A program made the position numbers and the translations under genes. The notes under the pieces were generated by a model that searched no databases, was not told the DNA's origin, and worked only from the letters and a program-made list of their open reading frames with translations. Below, in pieces: positions 8,281 through 17,272 of a stretch of 64,000 nt of DNA. Source of the stretch: Streptomyces sp. col6 (lineage in GTDB: Bacteria > Actinomycetota > Actinomycetes > Streptomycetales > Streptomycetaceae); assembly GCF_008042035.1 (NCBI RefSeq), contig NZ_RDBL01000029.1, forward strand, positions 478,722 to 542,721, in the 5' to 3' direction. How positions within the stretch are numbered: the first letter of the stretch is position 1; each line of letters opens with the position of its first letter.

Positions 8281-9258
8281 ATGGAACGCCTGCCCGACGA
8301 GAAGTACCCGCCCATCGAGCCGTACGACCACGGCATGCTCGACGTCGGCGACGGCAACCTCGTGTACTGGGAGGTGTGCGGCAACCCCGCCGGGAAGCCC
8401 GCCGTCGTCGTGCACGGCGGCCCCGGTTCCGGCTGCACCGAGCGGCCCCGGCAGCACTTCGACCCGGAGCGCTACCGCGTCGTCCTCTTCGACCAGCGCA
8501 ACTGCGGCCGCTCCACCCCGCACGCGAGCGACCCGGCCGTCGACCTGCGGCACAACACCACGGACCACCTGATCGCCGACATGGAACGCCTCCGCGCACA
8601 CCTCTCCATCGACCGCTGGCTGCTGTACGGGGGTTCCTGGGGCTCCACGCTGATCCTGGCGTACGCCGAGCGGTACCCGGAGCGGGTCGCCGAGATCGTG
8701 ATCCCGGCGGTGACGACGACCCGGCGCTCCGAGATCGACTGGCTGTACCGGGGCGCGGGCCGCTTCTTCCCCGAGGCGTGGGACCGCTTCCGGGCGGGTG
8801 TCCCGGAGGCGGCGAGCGACGCGACCCCGGACGTGCTCGCGGCGTACGCCCGGCGGACCACCGACCCCGATCCGGAGGTACGGGCGCGGGCGACGGCCGG
8901 CTGGTGCGCCTGGGAGGACGCGGTGCTCTCGCAGGAGGCGTACACGGGCCCGCCCCCGTACAGCGGGCGGCCGGGGCGGGCGCAGCGGGCGCTGGTGCGG
9001 ATCTGCGCGCACTACTTCGCGCACGGCGCCTGGCTGGAGGAGGGGCAGCTGATCCGGGACGCGGGGCGGCTGGCCGGGATTCCCGGGGTGCTGGTGCACG
9101 GGCGCGGCGACATGGGCGGGCCGCTGGTCACGGCGTGGGAGCTGGCGAAGGCGTGGCCGGACGCGGAGCTGACGGTGATCGAGGACGCGGGGCACCTCGG
9201 CGGGGCGGCGACGAGCCGGGCGGTCCTCGCGGCGCTGGACCGGTTCGCCCGGACGTAA
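8281..9258 (+). CDS. pip: prolyl aminopeptidase (peptidase family S33)
   Basis: The 325-residue alpha/beta hydrolase carries the HGGPGSG oxyanion loop (about residue 45), DQRNCGRS and the nucleophile elbow GGSWGS around residue 120. The acid/His region is HGRGD...DAGHLGG near the C-terminus. These are the signatures of proline iminopeptidases, which release N-terminal proline from peptides in the cytoplasm. GAGGAG lies 9-14 nt before ATG 8281 and fixes the start. The length is normal for the family. Confidence 0.93.
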   Translation: MERLPDEKYPPIEPYDHGMLDVGDGNLVYWEVCGNPAGKPAVVVHGGPGSGCTERPRQHFDPERYRVVLFDQRNCGRSTPHASDPAVDLRHNTTDHLIADMERLRAHLSIDRWLLYGGSWGSTLILAYAERYPERVAEIVIPAVTTTRRSEIDWLYRGAGRFFPEAWDRFRAGVPEAASDATPDVLAAYARRTTDPDPEVRARATAGWCAWEDAVLSQEAYTGPPPYSGRPGRAQRALVRICAHYFAHGAWLEEGQLIRDAGRLAGIPGVLVHGRGDMGGPLVTAWELAKAWPDAELTVIEDAGHLGGAATSRAVLAALDRFART

Positions 9259-9270
9259 CGGACACGCTTG

Positions 9271-9288
9271 CTTCGAGCGCGCTCGAAG
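9271..9288. promoter_or_regulatory. 18-bp perfect palindrome, probable repressor operator
   Basis: CTTCGAGCGCGCTCGAAG is a perfect 18-bp palindrome 17 nt before the ATG of the aldo/keto reductase at 9306. It overlaps the AAGGAG that could act as its ribosome-binding site. Size and symmetry suit a TetR- or MarR-type dimer; no such regulator gene is adjacent. Confidence 0.6.
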
Positions 9289-9305
9289 GAGTTGGCTTGG
9301 GGGTC

Positions 9306-10301
9306 ATGAAGTACACGCAGCTCGGACGCACCGGACTCAAGGTAAGCCGCCTCGTCCTGGGGACGATGAACTTCGGCCCCCAGACCAACGAGAGCGACAG
9401 CCACACCCTCATGGACGCCGCGCTGGACGCCGGCGTCAACTTCTTCGACACCGCGAACGTCTACGGCTGGGGCGAGAACAAGGGCCGCACCGAGGAGATC
9501 CTCGGCACCTGGTTCGCGCAGGGCGGCGACCGCCGCGACAAGGTCGTGCTCGCCACCAAGGTCTACGGCAACATGGCCGCCGACGGCGAGGCGTGGCCCA
9601 ACCACGACAAGCTGTCCGCCGTGAACATCCGCCGGGCCGTCGACGCCAGCCTGAAGCGGCTCCAGACGGACCACATCGACCTGTACCAGTTCCACCACGT
9701 CGACCGGGACACCCCGATCGACGAGATCTGGCAGGCCATCGACGTACTGATCCAGCAGGGCAAGATCCTGTACGCCGGTTCCTCGAACTTCTCCGGCTAC
9801 AAGATCGCCCAGGCCAACGAGCGCGCCCGGCAGCGGGGCAGCTACGGCCTGGTCAGCGAGCAGTGCATCTACAACCTGATGGAGCGCGGCGCCGAGATGG
9901 AGGTCATCCCGGCCTCCCAGGAGTACGGCCTCGGGGTCATCCCCTGGTCCCCGCTGCACGGCGGCCTGCTCGGCGGCGCGATCCGCAAGGAGCGCGAGGG
10001 CGGCGGCGCCCGGTCCACCTCCGGCCGCTCCGGCGAAGCGCTGGCCGACCCGAAGGTCCGGGCGCAGATCCAGGCGTACGAGGACCTGCTCGACAAGCAC
10101 GGCCTGGAGCCCGGTGAGGTGGGCCTCGCCTGGCTGCTGACGCGGCCCGGGATCACCGGCCCGATCTCCGGCCCGCGCACGCGGGAGCAGCTCGACTCGG
10201 CGCTGCGCGCGGTGGAGCTGGAGCTGTCGGCGGAGGTGCTGGACGCGCTGGAGGAGATCTTCCCCGGTCCGGGCCCGTCGCCGGAGAACTTCGCCTGGTA
10301 G
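9306..10301 (+). CDS. aldo/keto reductase
   Basis: The 331-residue AKR has the full tetrad: Asp and Tyr in FFDTANVYGWGE, Lys in LATKVYG and His in DLYQFHHVDR. The GPRTREQLDSAL loop near the C-terminus binds NADP. It resembles the YhdN/AKR11-like enzymes reducing small aldehydes. It is downstream of pip by 47 nt, with an 18-bp palindrome in the gap, so it probably has its own regulated promoter rather than being an operon member. Confidence 0.9.
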   Translation: MKYTQLGRTGLKVSRLVLGTMNFGPQTNESDSHTLMDAALDAGVNFFDTANVYGWGENKGRTEEILGTWFAQGGDRRDKVVLATKVYGNMAADGEAWPNHDKLSAVNIRRAVDASLKRLQTDHIDLYQFHHVDRDTPIDEIWQAIDVLIQQGKILYAGSSNFSGYKIAQANERARQRGSYGLVSEQCIYNLMERGAEMEVIPASQEYGLGVIPWSPLHGGLLGGAIRKEREGGGARSTSGRSGEALADPKVRAQIQAYEDLLDKHGLEPGEVGLAWLLTRPGITGPISGPRTREQLDSALRAVELELSAEVLDALEEIFPGPGPSPENFAW

Positions 10302-10310
10302 CAGCGCCCG

Positions 10311-10397
10311 TCAGCCGAGGGCGGCCGCCACGGCGACAACGGCGAACATCAGTACGAGCACGGCCGCCATAATGCGGTTTCTGGTCTTCGGGTCCAC
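10311..10397 (-). CDS. 28-residue single-pass membrane peptide
   Basis: GTG 10397 opens a 28-codon frame encoding a short basic head (VDPKTRNRIM) followed by one hydrophobic segment (AAVLVLMFAVVAVAAALG). A charged head plus one membrane helix, with GC-rich wobble positions, is the pattern of small conserved streptomycete membrane proteins. It converges on the aldo/keto reductase gene with a 9-nt gap. The call rests on composition and on resemblance to small proteins I recall, not on a search. Confidence 0.5.
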   Translation of the reverse strand: MDPKTRNRIMAAVLVLMFAVVAVAAALG

Positions 10398-10430
10398 CCG
10401 ATGAGCGTAACCGGACCGGCGTGCCTGAAC

Positions 10431-10476
10431 GCGACGCGGCCCCGTCCCGGAGAACCGGGGCGGGGCCGTAGTCGCG
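10431..10476. terminator. intrinsic terminator hairpin
   Basis: CGGCCCCGTCCCGG and CCGGGGCGGGGCCG flank an AGAA loop, with one G-U pair, and outer GCGAC/GTCGC pairing extends the stem. It follows the stop of the MFS gene on the minus strand. Confidence 0.75.
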
Positions 10477-10497
10477 CGTTCACGTACGGGAAGACCC

Positions 10498-11832
10498 CTA
10501 CGCGGCCGTCGCCAGCTGCTCGCGCGGCACGAACCGTACGTGCGGACGGCCCGGCCGCAGGTCGACCTTCAGCCGCAGGCCGCCGAGGCGGGCCAGGATC
10601 ACGCCGATGCCGACCGCGGCCGCCAGGGACAGCGCACCGCCGACCACCATGCCGGTGCGGGCGCCGTACGCGTCGCTGATCCAGCCGACGATCGGGGCGC
10701 CCACCGGCGTACCACCGGCGAAGACCATCATGTAGAGGCTCATCACCCGGCCGCGCATGGCCGGGTCGGACGCCATCTGGACGCTGGTGTTGGCGCTGAC
10801 GTTGGTCGTCTGGCCGATCATGCCGATCGGCACGAGCAGGACCGCGAAGATCCAGACCGTCGGCGCGAGCGCCGCGACGATCTCCAGCAGGCCGAACGCC
10901 GTACCGGCGGCGACCAGCATCCGCAGCCGCGAGGAGCGGCGGCGGGCGGCGAGCAGCGCACCGACCAGGGAGCCGACCGCCATGAGGATGTTGAAGAACG
11001 AGTACATCCCGGCGCCGCCGTGGAAGATCTCGTCCGCGAAGGCCGTCAGCCAGATCGGGAAGTTGAAGCCGAAGGTACCGACGAAGCCGGCCAGAACGAT
11101 CGGCCAGATCAGCTCGGGCCGGCCCGAGACGTAGCGCAGCCCCTCGCGGAGCTGCCCCTTGGCGCGCGGCACGACGACGGACTTGTGGAGCTCGCTCGTC
11201 CGCATCATCATCAGGCCGACCAGCGGCGCCAGGAACGACAGGCCGTTGAGCATGAAGGCCCAGCCGCTACCGACCGTGGTGATCAGCACACCCGCGACGG
11301 CGGGACCGATGAGCCGGGCGGACTGGAAGTTCGCCGAGTTCAGGCTGACCGCGTTGCGCAGCTGGGCGGGGCCGACCATCTCGGACACGAAGGCCTGGCG
11401 GGCCGGGTTGTCCACGACGGTGACCATGCCGAGCAGGAACGCGATCAGGTAGACGTGCCAGACCTGGACCACGCCGGAGAGCGTGAGCACGGCGAGCACG
11501 ACACCGCAGGCGCCCAGGGCGGCCTGGCTGACGAGCAGGAGCTTGCGCTTCGGCAGCCGGTCGGCGATGACGCCGCCGTACAGGCCGAACAGCAGCATGG
11601 GGAGGAACTGGAGTGCCGTGGTGATACCGACGGCGGCGGCGGACCCTGTGAGGCTCAGGACGAGCCAGTCCTGCGTGATGCGGGACATCCAGGTACCGGT
11701 GTTGGAGATCACGGCGCCCGTGGCGAACAGGCGGTAGTTGCGGATCTTCAGCGACGAGAAGGTCCCGCCGGGCTTGCTCTCGTGGGTGGAAGTCGGTGCG
11801 GGGGCGGAGTCTGCTCCGGATCCCGTACTCAA
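10498..11832 (-). CDS. MFS exporter (12 TM, DHA3-like)
   Basis: The 444-residue major facilitator begins with a short polar tail and then RNYRLFATGAVISNTGTWMS, typical of DHA3-type drug exporters. It has twelve predicted membrane segments and the loop motif GGVIADRLPKRKLL. I chose TTG 11832 because GAGGAGG lies 9 nt upstream of it; ATG 11859 has no ribosome-binding site. It lies 59 bp downstream of a MarR gene on the same strand, an arrangement typical of a regulator controlling its own exporter. Confidence 0.87.
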   Translation of the reverse strand: MSTGSGADSAPAPTSTHESKPGGTFSSLKIRNYRLFATGAVISNTGTWMSRITQDWLVLSLTGSAAAVGITTALQFLPMLLFGLYGGVIADRLPKRKLLLVSQAALGACGVVLAVLTLSGVVQVWHVYLIAFLLGMVTVVDNPARQAFVSEMVGPAQLRNAVSLNSANFQSARLIGPAVAGVLITTVGSGWAFMLNGLSFLAPLVGLMMMRTSELHKSVVVPRAKGQLREGLRYVSGRPELIWPIVLAGFVGTFGFNFPIWLTAFADEIFHGGAGMYSFFNILMAVGSLVGALLAARRRSSRLRMLVAAGTAFGLLEIVAALAPTVWIFAVLLVPIGMIGQTTNVSANTSVQMASDPAMRGRVMSLYMMVFAGGTPVGAPIVGWISDAYGARTGMVVGGALSLAAAVGIGVILARLGGLRLKVDLRPGRPHVRFVPREQLATAA

Positions 11833-11891
11833 AAGGGTTCGCCTCCTCGGCGTGGGCATCTTGCTGGTCGACGGGGACGGAGACGTGTCTC

Positions 11892-12332
11892 CTACAGGTG
11901 GGCGAGCTTCTCCAGCACGGGCGCCGCGTTGCGCAGCGTCTCCCACTCGTCCTCGTCCAGGCCTTCGGCGAGGGTGGTCAGCCAGGCGTTCCGCTTGTCG
12001 CGGCTCTCGGCGAGCATGGCCTCGGCCTGCTCGGTCTGGCTGACCATCTTCTGACGACGGTCATCGGGGTGCGGTTCCAGCCTGACCAGGCCCTTCGATT
12101 CCAGCAACGCGACGATGCGGGTCATCGACGGCGGCTGGACGTGCTCCCGCCGGGCCAGCTCACCCGGAGTGGCGGAGCCGCAACGGGCGAGAGTCCCGAG
12201 CACCGACATCTCGGTCGGGCTCAGCGACTCGTCGACGCGCTGGTGCTTGAGGCGCCGGCCGAGCAGCATGACGGCGGAACGAAGGGAGCTCACGGCGGCG
12301 GCACTGTCGCTGTCGTGGATCAGGTCAGGCAT
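11892..12332 (-). CDS. MarR-family transcriptional regulator
   Basis: The 146-residue winged-helix protein has the MarR core LSPTEMSVLGTLARCGSATP, recognition helix region VQPPSMTRIVALLESKGLV and the wing PDDRRQKMV. MarR dimers usually repress adjacent exporter genes and are released by phenolic or drug-like ligands. ATG 12332 is followed upstream by inverted repeats that could be its own operator. It is probably cotranscribed with the MFS gene downstream. Confidence 0.9.
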   Translation of the reverse strand: MPDLIHDSDSAAAVSSLRSAVMLLGRRLKHQRVDESLSPTEMSVLGTLARCGSATPGELARREHVQPPSMTRIVALLESKGLVRLEPHPDDRRQKMVSQTEQAEAMLAESRDKRNAWLTTLAEGLDEDEWETLRNAAPVLEKLAHL

Positions 12333-12336
12333 GTTT

Positions 12337-12354
12337 GTTAGCGTAACTCATTAC
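12337..12354. promoter_or_regulatory. overlapping inverted repeats, candidate MarR operator
   Basis: GTTA-GCG-TAAC (12337-12347) and GTAA-CTCA-TTAC (12343-12354) overlap each other 5-22 bp before the MarR start codon, in an unusually AT-rich patch. That position suits autorepression. Confidence 0.5.
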
Positions 12355-12499
12355 CTACTCTAAAGACCACTTGTGTTACACGCGCGTAAGCGGGATCACC
12401 TCCCGCGGATGGGCCGGATCACCAATCGATCACCCAAACGAGTGAGTCGATGGCGGAAAATCACGCACGGCGGGGCCGGGGGACGTAACCCTGCTTGGC

Positions 12500-12724
12500 A
12501 TGGGATCGACAGTGCTCAGCCTGCGCATAGACGGTGAGCTGCTCGACCGGCTCAAGCAGCACGCCGCAAAACGCGGAATGAGCGTCCAGGACTACGTGGT
12601 CCGGACGCTCATTCGCGACGACTTCGACGAGCGCTTCCAGGCGGCCGTCGACGAGACGGAGAAGTTCTACGGGCCGGAGAAGCTCTGCCCCGCGGACGGC
12701 GTGCCGGCCGAGGAGGTCACCTGA
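12500..12724 (+). CDS. ribbon-helix-helix (CopG-like) protein
   Basis: The 74-residue protein starts with the ribbon strand TVLSLRIDGELLDRLKQHAA and helix RGMSVQDYVVRTLIR, the canonical ribbon-helix-helix arrangement. An acidic C-terminal tail (DFDERFQAAVDETEKF) follows. No toxin-like gene is next to it, so it may be a stand-alone DNA-binding regulator. ATG 12500 has only a weak -10-like AACCCT 7 nt before it. Confidence 0.75.
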   Translation: MGSTVLSLRIDGELLDRLKQHAAKRGMSVQDYVVRTLIRDDFDERFQAAVDETEKFYGPEKLCPADGVPAEEVT

Positions 12725-12751
12725 CCCCCGGGGCCGGCCCGTTCCCCGCCC

Positions 12752-14197
12752 TTACGTGAGGCCGAGCGCCGGCATCATGTAGTAGAAGACGAAGACCGCC
12801 GACACCACGTACATGGCCACCGGCACCTCGCGGCCCCGCCCGGAGGCCAGCCGCAGCACGCTGAACGCGATGAAGCCGATGCCGATGCCGTTGGTGATCG
12901 AGTACGTGAACGGCATCATGACCATGGCGAGGAACGCCGGGATCGCGAGCGTGAAGTCGCTCCAGTCGATGTCCCGCACCGAGCCCGCGATGATCAGGAA
13001 GCCCACCGCCAGCAGGGCCGGAGTGGCCGCCTGCGAGGGGACCATGGTCGCCAGCGGCGTGAGGAACAGCGCCACCGTGAACAGCAGCCCCGTGACGATG
13101 CTGGCCAGACCCGTACGGGCACCCTCGCCGACACCCGCCGTGGACTCCACGAAGCAGGTCGAGGCGGAGGAGGAACTGGCACCGCCCGCGGCGACCGCGA
13201 CACCGTCGACGAACAGCACCCGGTTGATGCCTGGGAAGTTGCCCTTCGAGTCCGTCAGCTTCGCCTCGTCGCCGACACCGAGGATGGTGCCCATCGCGTC
13301 GAAGAAGCAGGACAGCAGCACGGTGAAGACGAACAGGATGCCGGTGAGGACGCCCACCTTGTGGAAGCCGCCGAACAGGCTGAAGTGACCCAGCAGCCCG
13401 AAGTCGGGCGACGCCACCGGATTGCCCGGCCACTCCGGGACGGTCAGCCCCCATGCCTCGCCCGGCAGGTCCGCCACGGCGTTGATGATCAGCGCGACGA
13501 CGGTCATCGTCACGATGGAGATCAGGATCGCGCCCGGCACCTTGCGGACGATCAGGATCAGCGTCAGCAGCGCGCCGAGGACGAAGATCAGGACCGGCCA
13601 GCCGGTGAGGTGGCCGTCGCCGCCGAGCTGGAGCGGGACGGTGGTCATCGCCTTGTCGGGGATGCGCGAGACGAAGCCGGAGTCGACGAGGCCGATCAGC
13701 AGGATGAACAGGCCGATACCGATCGCGATGCCCTTGCGCAGCGAGCCCGGTACGGCGTTCATCACGCGTTCCCGCAGCCCGGTCGCGACCAGCAGCATGA
13801 CCACGATGCCCGCGAGGACCACCATGCCCATGGCGTCGGGCCAGGTCATCCGGGGGGCGAGCTGGAGGGCGACGACGGTGTTGACGCCGAGGCCCGCGGC
13901 CAGCGCGATCGGCACGTTGCCGATGACACCCATGAGCAGGGTGGAGAACGCGGCGGTGATGACGGTCGCGGTGACCAGCTGGCCGTGATCGAGGAAGTGC
14001 TGGTTCACGTCCTTCGCGCTGCCGAGGATGATCGGGTTCAGCACGATGATGTAGGCCATCGCGAAGAAGGTCGCGAATCCGCCGCGGATCTCGCGGGCGA
14101 CCGACGACTTCCGCTCGGAGATCTTGAAGAAGCGGTCCAGCCCGTTGGTGGGCTGCGGAGTCGGGGCGTCGACCGGAGCGGTGGCCGAGGGGGACAT
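12752..14197 (-). CDS. NCS2-family purine (hypoxanthine/guanine/adenine) permease
   Basis: The 481-residue polytopic protein matches the AzgA branch of NCS2: GLDRFFKISERKSSVAREIR start, GGFATFFAMAYIIVLNPIIL, the GLGVNTVVAL and GIGLFILLIGLVDSG segments, and the substrate-site region SSSSASTCFVESTAGVGEGARTG. These proteins import purines with protons. ATG 14197 has GAGGT 7 nt upstream. It diverges from the DUF2530 gene. Confidence 0.88.
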   Translation of the reverse strand: MSPSATAPVDAPTPQPTNGLDRFFKISERKSSVAREIRGGFATFFAMAYIIVLNPIILGSAKDVNQHFLDHGQLVTATVITAAFSTLLMGVIGNVPIALAAGLGVNTVVALQLAPRMTWPDAMGMVVLAGIVVMLLVATGLRERVMNAVPGSLRKGIAIGIGLFILLIGLVDSGFVSRIPDKAMTTVPLQLGGDGHLTGWPVLIFVLGALLTLILIVRKVPGAILISIVTMTVVALIINAVADLPGEAWGLTVPEWPGNPVASPDFGLLGHFSLFGGFHKVGVLTGILFVFTVLLSCFFDAMGTILGVGDEAKLTDSKGNFPGINRVLFVDGVAVAAGGASSSSASTCFVESTAGVGEGARTGLASIVTGLLFTVALFLTPLATMVPSQAATPALLAVGFLIIAGSVRDIDWSDFTLAIPAFLAMVMMPFTYSITNGIGIGFIAFSVLRLASGRGREVPVAMYVVSAVFVFYYMMPALGLT

Positions 14198-14384
14198 GTA
14201 TGACCTCAGTACGTACTCAGAGGGGATCAAAAGCGGTCAGCTTTGGACTTTCACACGAATAATTCGAGCCAGCCATAAGCAGATTCAGTATGAATACATA
14301 AGGCGAAGATCGCTATCTCCGCGCGTAGACCCTTGGGCCGACTGGCCCGAACGCACTTACATATGCGCCGCATACACTGACCGC
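14198..14384. promoter_or_regulatory. divergent promoter region with AT-rich core
   Basis: This 187-bp gap separates the divergent NCS2 permease and DUF2530 genes. Positions about 14228-14310 are markedly AT-rich for this genome. TACACT (14373-14378) sits 6 nt before ATG 14385, a leaderless-type -10. I see no purine riboswitch signature. Confidence 0.5.
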
Positions 14385-14654
14385 ATGGCGAAGTGGACAC
14401 CGAAGCACGAGGCGCCGGAGCCCCTGGAGGGCCCGGTCGTCGCGACCATCACCGGCGGCACGATCCTCTGGTTCGTCCTCTTCCTCGTCCAGATCCCGTT
14501 CTACGGCTGGTTCGACGACCACGGCCACCTGTGGTGGGTGTGGACCTGCCTGGCCGGTGCCGGCCTCGGCCTGATCGGCATCTGGTACGTACGGGGACGC
14601 GACGCGGCCCTCAAGCGCGCGGCGGCAGCGGCGGCGGACCCGCAGACCGACTGA
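14385..14654 (+). CDS. DUF2530 membrane protein
   Basis: The 89-residue protein matches the actinobacterial DUF2530 family: APEPLEGPVVATITGGTILW, then PFYGWFDDHGHLWWVWTC and GLGLIGIWYVR. It has two membrane helices joined by a short acidic loop. Function is unknown, though it commonly sits beside the purine permease as here. A TACACT box 6 nt before the ATG suggests leaderless transcription. Confidence 0.88.
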   Translation: MAKWTPKHEAPEPLEGPVVATITGGTILWFVLFLVQIPFYGWFDDHGHLWWVWTCLAGAGLGLIGIWYVRGRDAALKRAAAAAADPQTD

Positions 14655-14757
14655 GGCACGGTCCCGTACGACCACGGGACCATTCCCCTCCTCCCCCGGT
14701 CTGATCTTCGTACTTCCCGGCGGGTGCCTCGGACGTTCCGCCCGTACCGTCGGAACC

Positions 14758-17226
14758 ATGACTCAGCGGGCATCCGACCCCTCCGGGGAGCAGCGAAGCG
14801 GTCCCTCCGGCCGGGAGGCCACGATCGACGCCGGGGCCGAGCTCGACCCGGTCCACCCGGTCGAGCTGCCCGAACCGCCCGCCGGGCGCGGACTCACCTC
14901 GGCCGAGGTGGCGGAACGGATCGCGCGGGGCGAGGTCAACGACGTACCGGTACGGTCCTCGCGGTCGCTCACCGAGATCGTCCGGGCCAACGTCTTCACC
15001 CGGTTCAACCTGATCATCGGCGTCCTCTGGGTGATCATGCTGTTCGTCGCGCCGATCCAGGACAGCCTCTTCGGCTTCGTGATCGTCGCCAACACCGGCA
15101 TCGGCATCGTGCAGGAGTGGCGGGCCAAGAAGACCCTGGACAGCCTCGCGGTCATCGGCGAGGCGAAACCCGTGGTCCGGCGCGACGGGACGGCCGCCGG
15201 GATCCACACCTCCGAGATCGTCCTCGGCGACCTGGTCGAGCTGGGGCCCGGGGACAAGGTCGTCGTCGACGGCACGGTCGCCGAGGCCGACGGCCTGGAG
15301 ATCGACGAGTCCCTGCTCACCGGCGAGGCCGACCCGGTCATCAAGAAGACCGGCGACACGGTGATGTCCGGCAGTTTCGTCGTCGCCGGCGGCGGCGCGT
15401 TCACCGCGACGAAGGTGGGGCGCGAGGCGTACGCGGCCCAGCTCGCGGAGGAGGCGTCCCGCTTCACGCTCGTACGGTCCGAGCTGCGCAGCGGCATCTC
15501 GACGATCCTGAAGTACATCACCTGGATGATGGTGCCCACGGCGACCGCCCTGGTGATCAGCCAGCTGGTGGTCAAGGAGCACAACTTCAAGGACTCCATC
15601 GCCCGCACGGTCGGCGGGATCGTCCCGATGATCCCGGAGGGCCTGGTCCTGCTGACCTCCGTCGCCTTCGCGATCGGGGTCGTACGCCTGGGGCGCAAGC
15701 AGTGCCTCGTCCAGGAGCTGCCCGCCATCGAGGGCCTGGCCCGGGTCGACGTCGTCTGCCTGGACAAGACCGGCACGCTCACCGAGGGCGGCATGGACGT
15801 CACCGAGGTCCGCGCGCTGAACGGCACCGACGAACCGTATCTGCGCCGCGTCCTGGCGGCCTTCGGCGCCTCCGAGCCCCGGCCCAACGCCAGCCTCCAG
15901 GCGATCATCGACGCATACCCGGCCCCCGGGGACGGCGGCTGGCGGACCACCGGCACGCTGCCGTTCTCCTCCGCCCGCAAGTACAGCGGCGCCGCGTTCG
16001 ACGAAGACGGCGGGGCCTCCTCCGCCTGGCTGCTCGGCGCGCCCGACGTGCTGCTGGCCGAGGACGACCCGGCCCTCGCGGAGGTGGAGCAGCTCAACGA
16101 GCAGGGGCTGCGGGTGCTGCTGCTGGCCCGCGCGCGGGGCGAGCTGGACGCCCTGGACGCGGCGGAGGGCGCCGAACCGGCCGCCCTGGTCGTCCTGGAG
16201 CAGCGGTTGCGGCCCGACGCCGGGCAGACCCTCGCCTACTTCGGCGAGCAGCGGGTCGCGACGAAGGTGATCTCCGGCGACAACGCGGTCTCCGTCGGCG
16301 CGGTCGCCGCGAAGCTCGGGATGAAGGGCGCGGAACACCCCCAGGACGCGCGCAGGCTCCCCGAGGACACCGACGCGATGGCGACGGTGATGGAGGAGAA
16401 CGCGGTGTTCGGCCGCGTCACCCCGCAGCAGAAGCGGGAGATGGTCGCCGCGCTCCAGTCACGCGGCCACACCGTCGCGATGACGGGCGACGGCGTCAAC
16501 GACGTCCTCGCGCTGAAGGACGCCGACATCGGCGTCTCGATGGGCTCCGGCTCCGAGGCCACGCGCGCGGTCGCCCAGATCGTGCTGCTGAACAACAGCT
16601 TCGCGACCCTGCCGTCCGTCGTCGCCGAGGGCCGCCGCGTGATCGGCAACATCACCCGGGTCGCGACCCTGTTCCTGACGAAGACCGTGTACTCGGTGCT
16701 GCTCGCCGTGCTGGTGGTCTGCTTCCAGGTCGAGTACCCGTTCCTGCCCCGCCATCTGACGCTGCTGTCCACGCTGACGATCGGCATCCCGGCGTTCTTC
16801 CTGGCGCTGGCCCCGAACAAGGAGCGCGCCCATCCGCACTTCGTACGCCGTGTGATGCGGTACGCGGTGCCCTCGGGCGTCATCGCCGCCGCCGCGACCT
16901 TCGTGACGTATCTGATCGCGCGGCACCACTACTCCGGTACGGGGGCGCTGGACGCGGAGACGAGCGCGGCGACGCTCACGCTGTTCCTGGTCTCGATGTG
17001 GGTCCTGGCGATCATCGCCCGCCCGTACACCTGGTGGCGGATCTGCCTGGTGGCCGCGATGGGTCTCGCGTTCCTGGTGGTGCTGGCGGTGCCATGGCTC
17101 CAGGACTTCTTCGCGCTGAAGCTGGTGGGCACGCAGATGCCGTGGACGGCGGTGGGCATCGCGGTAGTGGCGTCGGTCGTGCTGGAGTACGCCTGGCGGC
17201 TGGTGAGCCGCCGCTTCCCGGTGTAG
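14758..17226 (+). CDS. P-type cation ATPase, CtpE-like
   Basis: The 822-residue pump has an actuator loop LLTGEADPV (TGEA in place of TGES), a membrane PEGL motif (MIPEGLVLLTS), the phosphorylation site DKTGTLTEGG (about residue 335) and the hinge GDGVNDVLALKDADIG. There are about ten membrane helices. RANVFTRFNLIIGVLW and IVQEWRAKKTLDSLAVIGEA resemble mycobacterial CtpE, a Ca2+ transporter; the ion is inferred from that resemblance. TACCGT lies 7 nt before ATG 14758, consistent with leaderless initiation. Confidence 0.87.
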   Translation: MTQRASDPSGEQRSGPSGREATIDAGAELDPVHPVELPEPPAGRGLTSAEVAERIARGEVNDVPVRSSRSLTEIVRANVFTRFNLIIGVLWVIMLFVAPIQDSLFGFVIVANTGIGIVQEWRAKKTLDSLAVIGEAKPVVRRDGTAAGIHTSEIVLGDLVELGPGDKVVVDGTVAEADGLEIDESLLTGEADPVIKKTGDTVMSGSFVVAGGGAFTATKVGREAYAAQLAEEASRFTLVRSELRSGISTILKYITWMMVPTATALVISQLVVKEHNFKDSIARTVGGIVPMIPEGLVLLTSVAFAIGVVRLGRKQCLVQELPAIEGLARVDVVCLDKTGTLTEGGMDVTEVRALNGTDEPYLRRVLAAFGASEPRPNASLQAIIDAYPAPGDGGWRTTGTLPFSSARKYSGAAFDEDGGASSAWLLGAPDVLLAEDDPALAEVEQLNEQGLRVLLLARARGELDALDAAEGAEPAALVVLEQRLRPDAGQTLAYFGEQRVATKVISGDNAVSVGAVAAKLGMKGAEHPQDARRLPEDTDAMATVMEENAVFGRVTPQQKREMVAALQSRGHTVAMTGDGVNDVLALKDADIGVSMGSGSEATRAVAQIVLLNNSFATLPSVVAEGRRVIGNITRVATLFLTKTVYSVLLAVLVVCFQVEYPFLPRHLTLLSTLTIGIPAFFLALAPNKERAHPHFVRRVMRYAVPSGVIAAAATFVTYLIARHHYSGTGALDAETSAATLTLFLVSMWVLAIIARPYTWWRICLVAAMGLAFLVVLAVPWLQDFFALKLVGTQMPWTAVGIAVVASVVLEYAWRLVSRRFPV

Positions 17227-17272
17227 TCCCCGTACGTGGGGAAGCGGCGGCCCTCGGCCCGTGCGGGCCGGT

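Noticed and set aside
11833..11859. ATG 11859 as the MFS start
   Set aside because: The GAGGAGG lies inside that extension and 9 nt before TTG 11832, and the extra nine residues are unlike the family.
14198..14384. purine riboswitch upstream of the NCS2 permease
   Set aside because: I could not find the conserved junction core or P1/P2/P3 pairing; the region is just AT-rich.
14660..14681. terminator after the DUF2530 gene
   Set aside because: Only an 8-bp stem (GGTCCCGT/ACGGGACC); too weak to list confidently.
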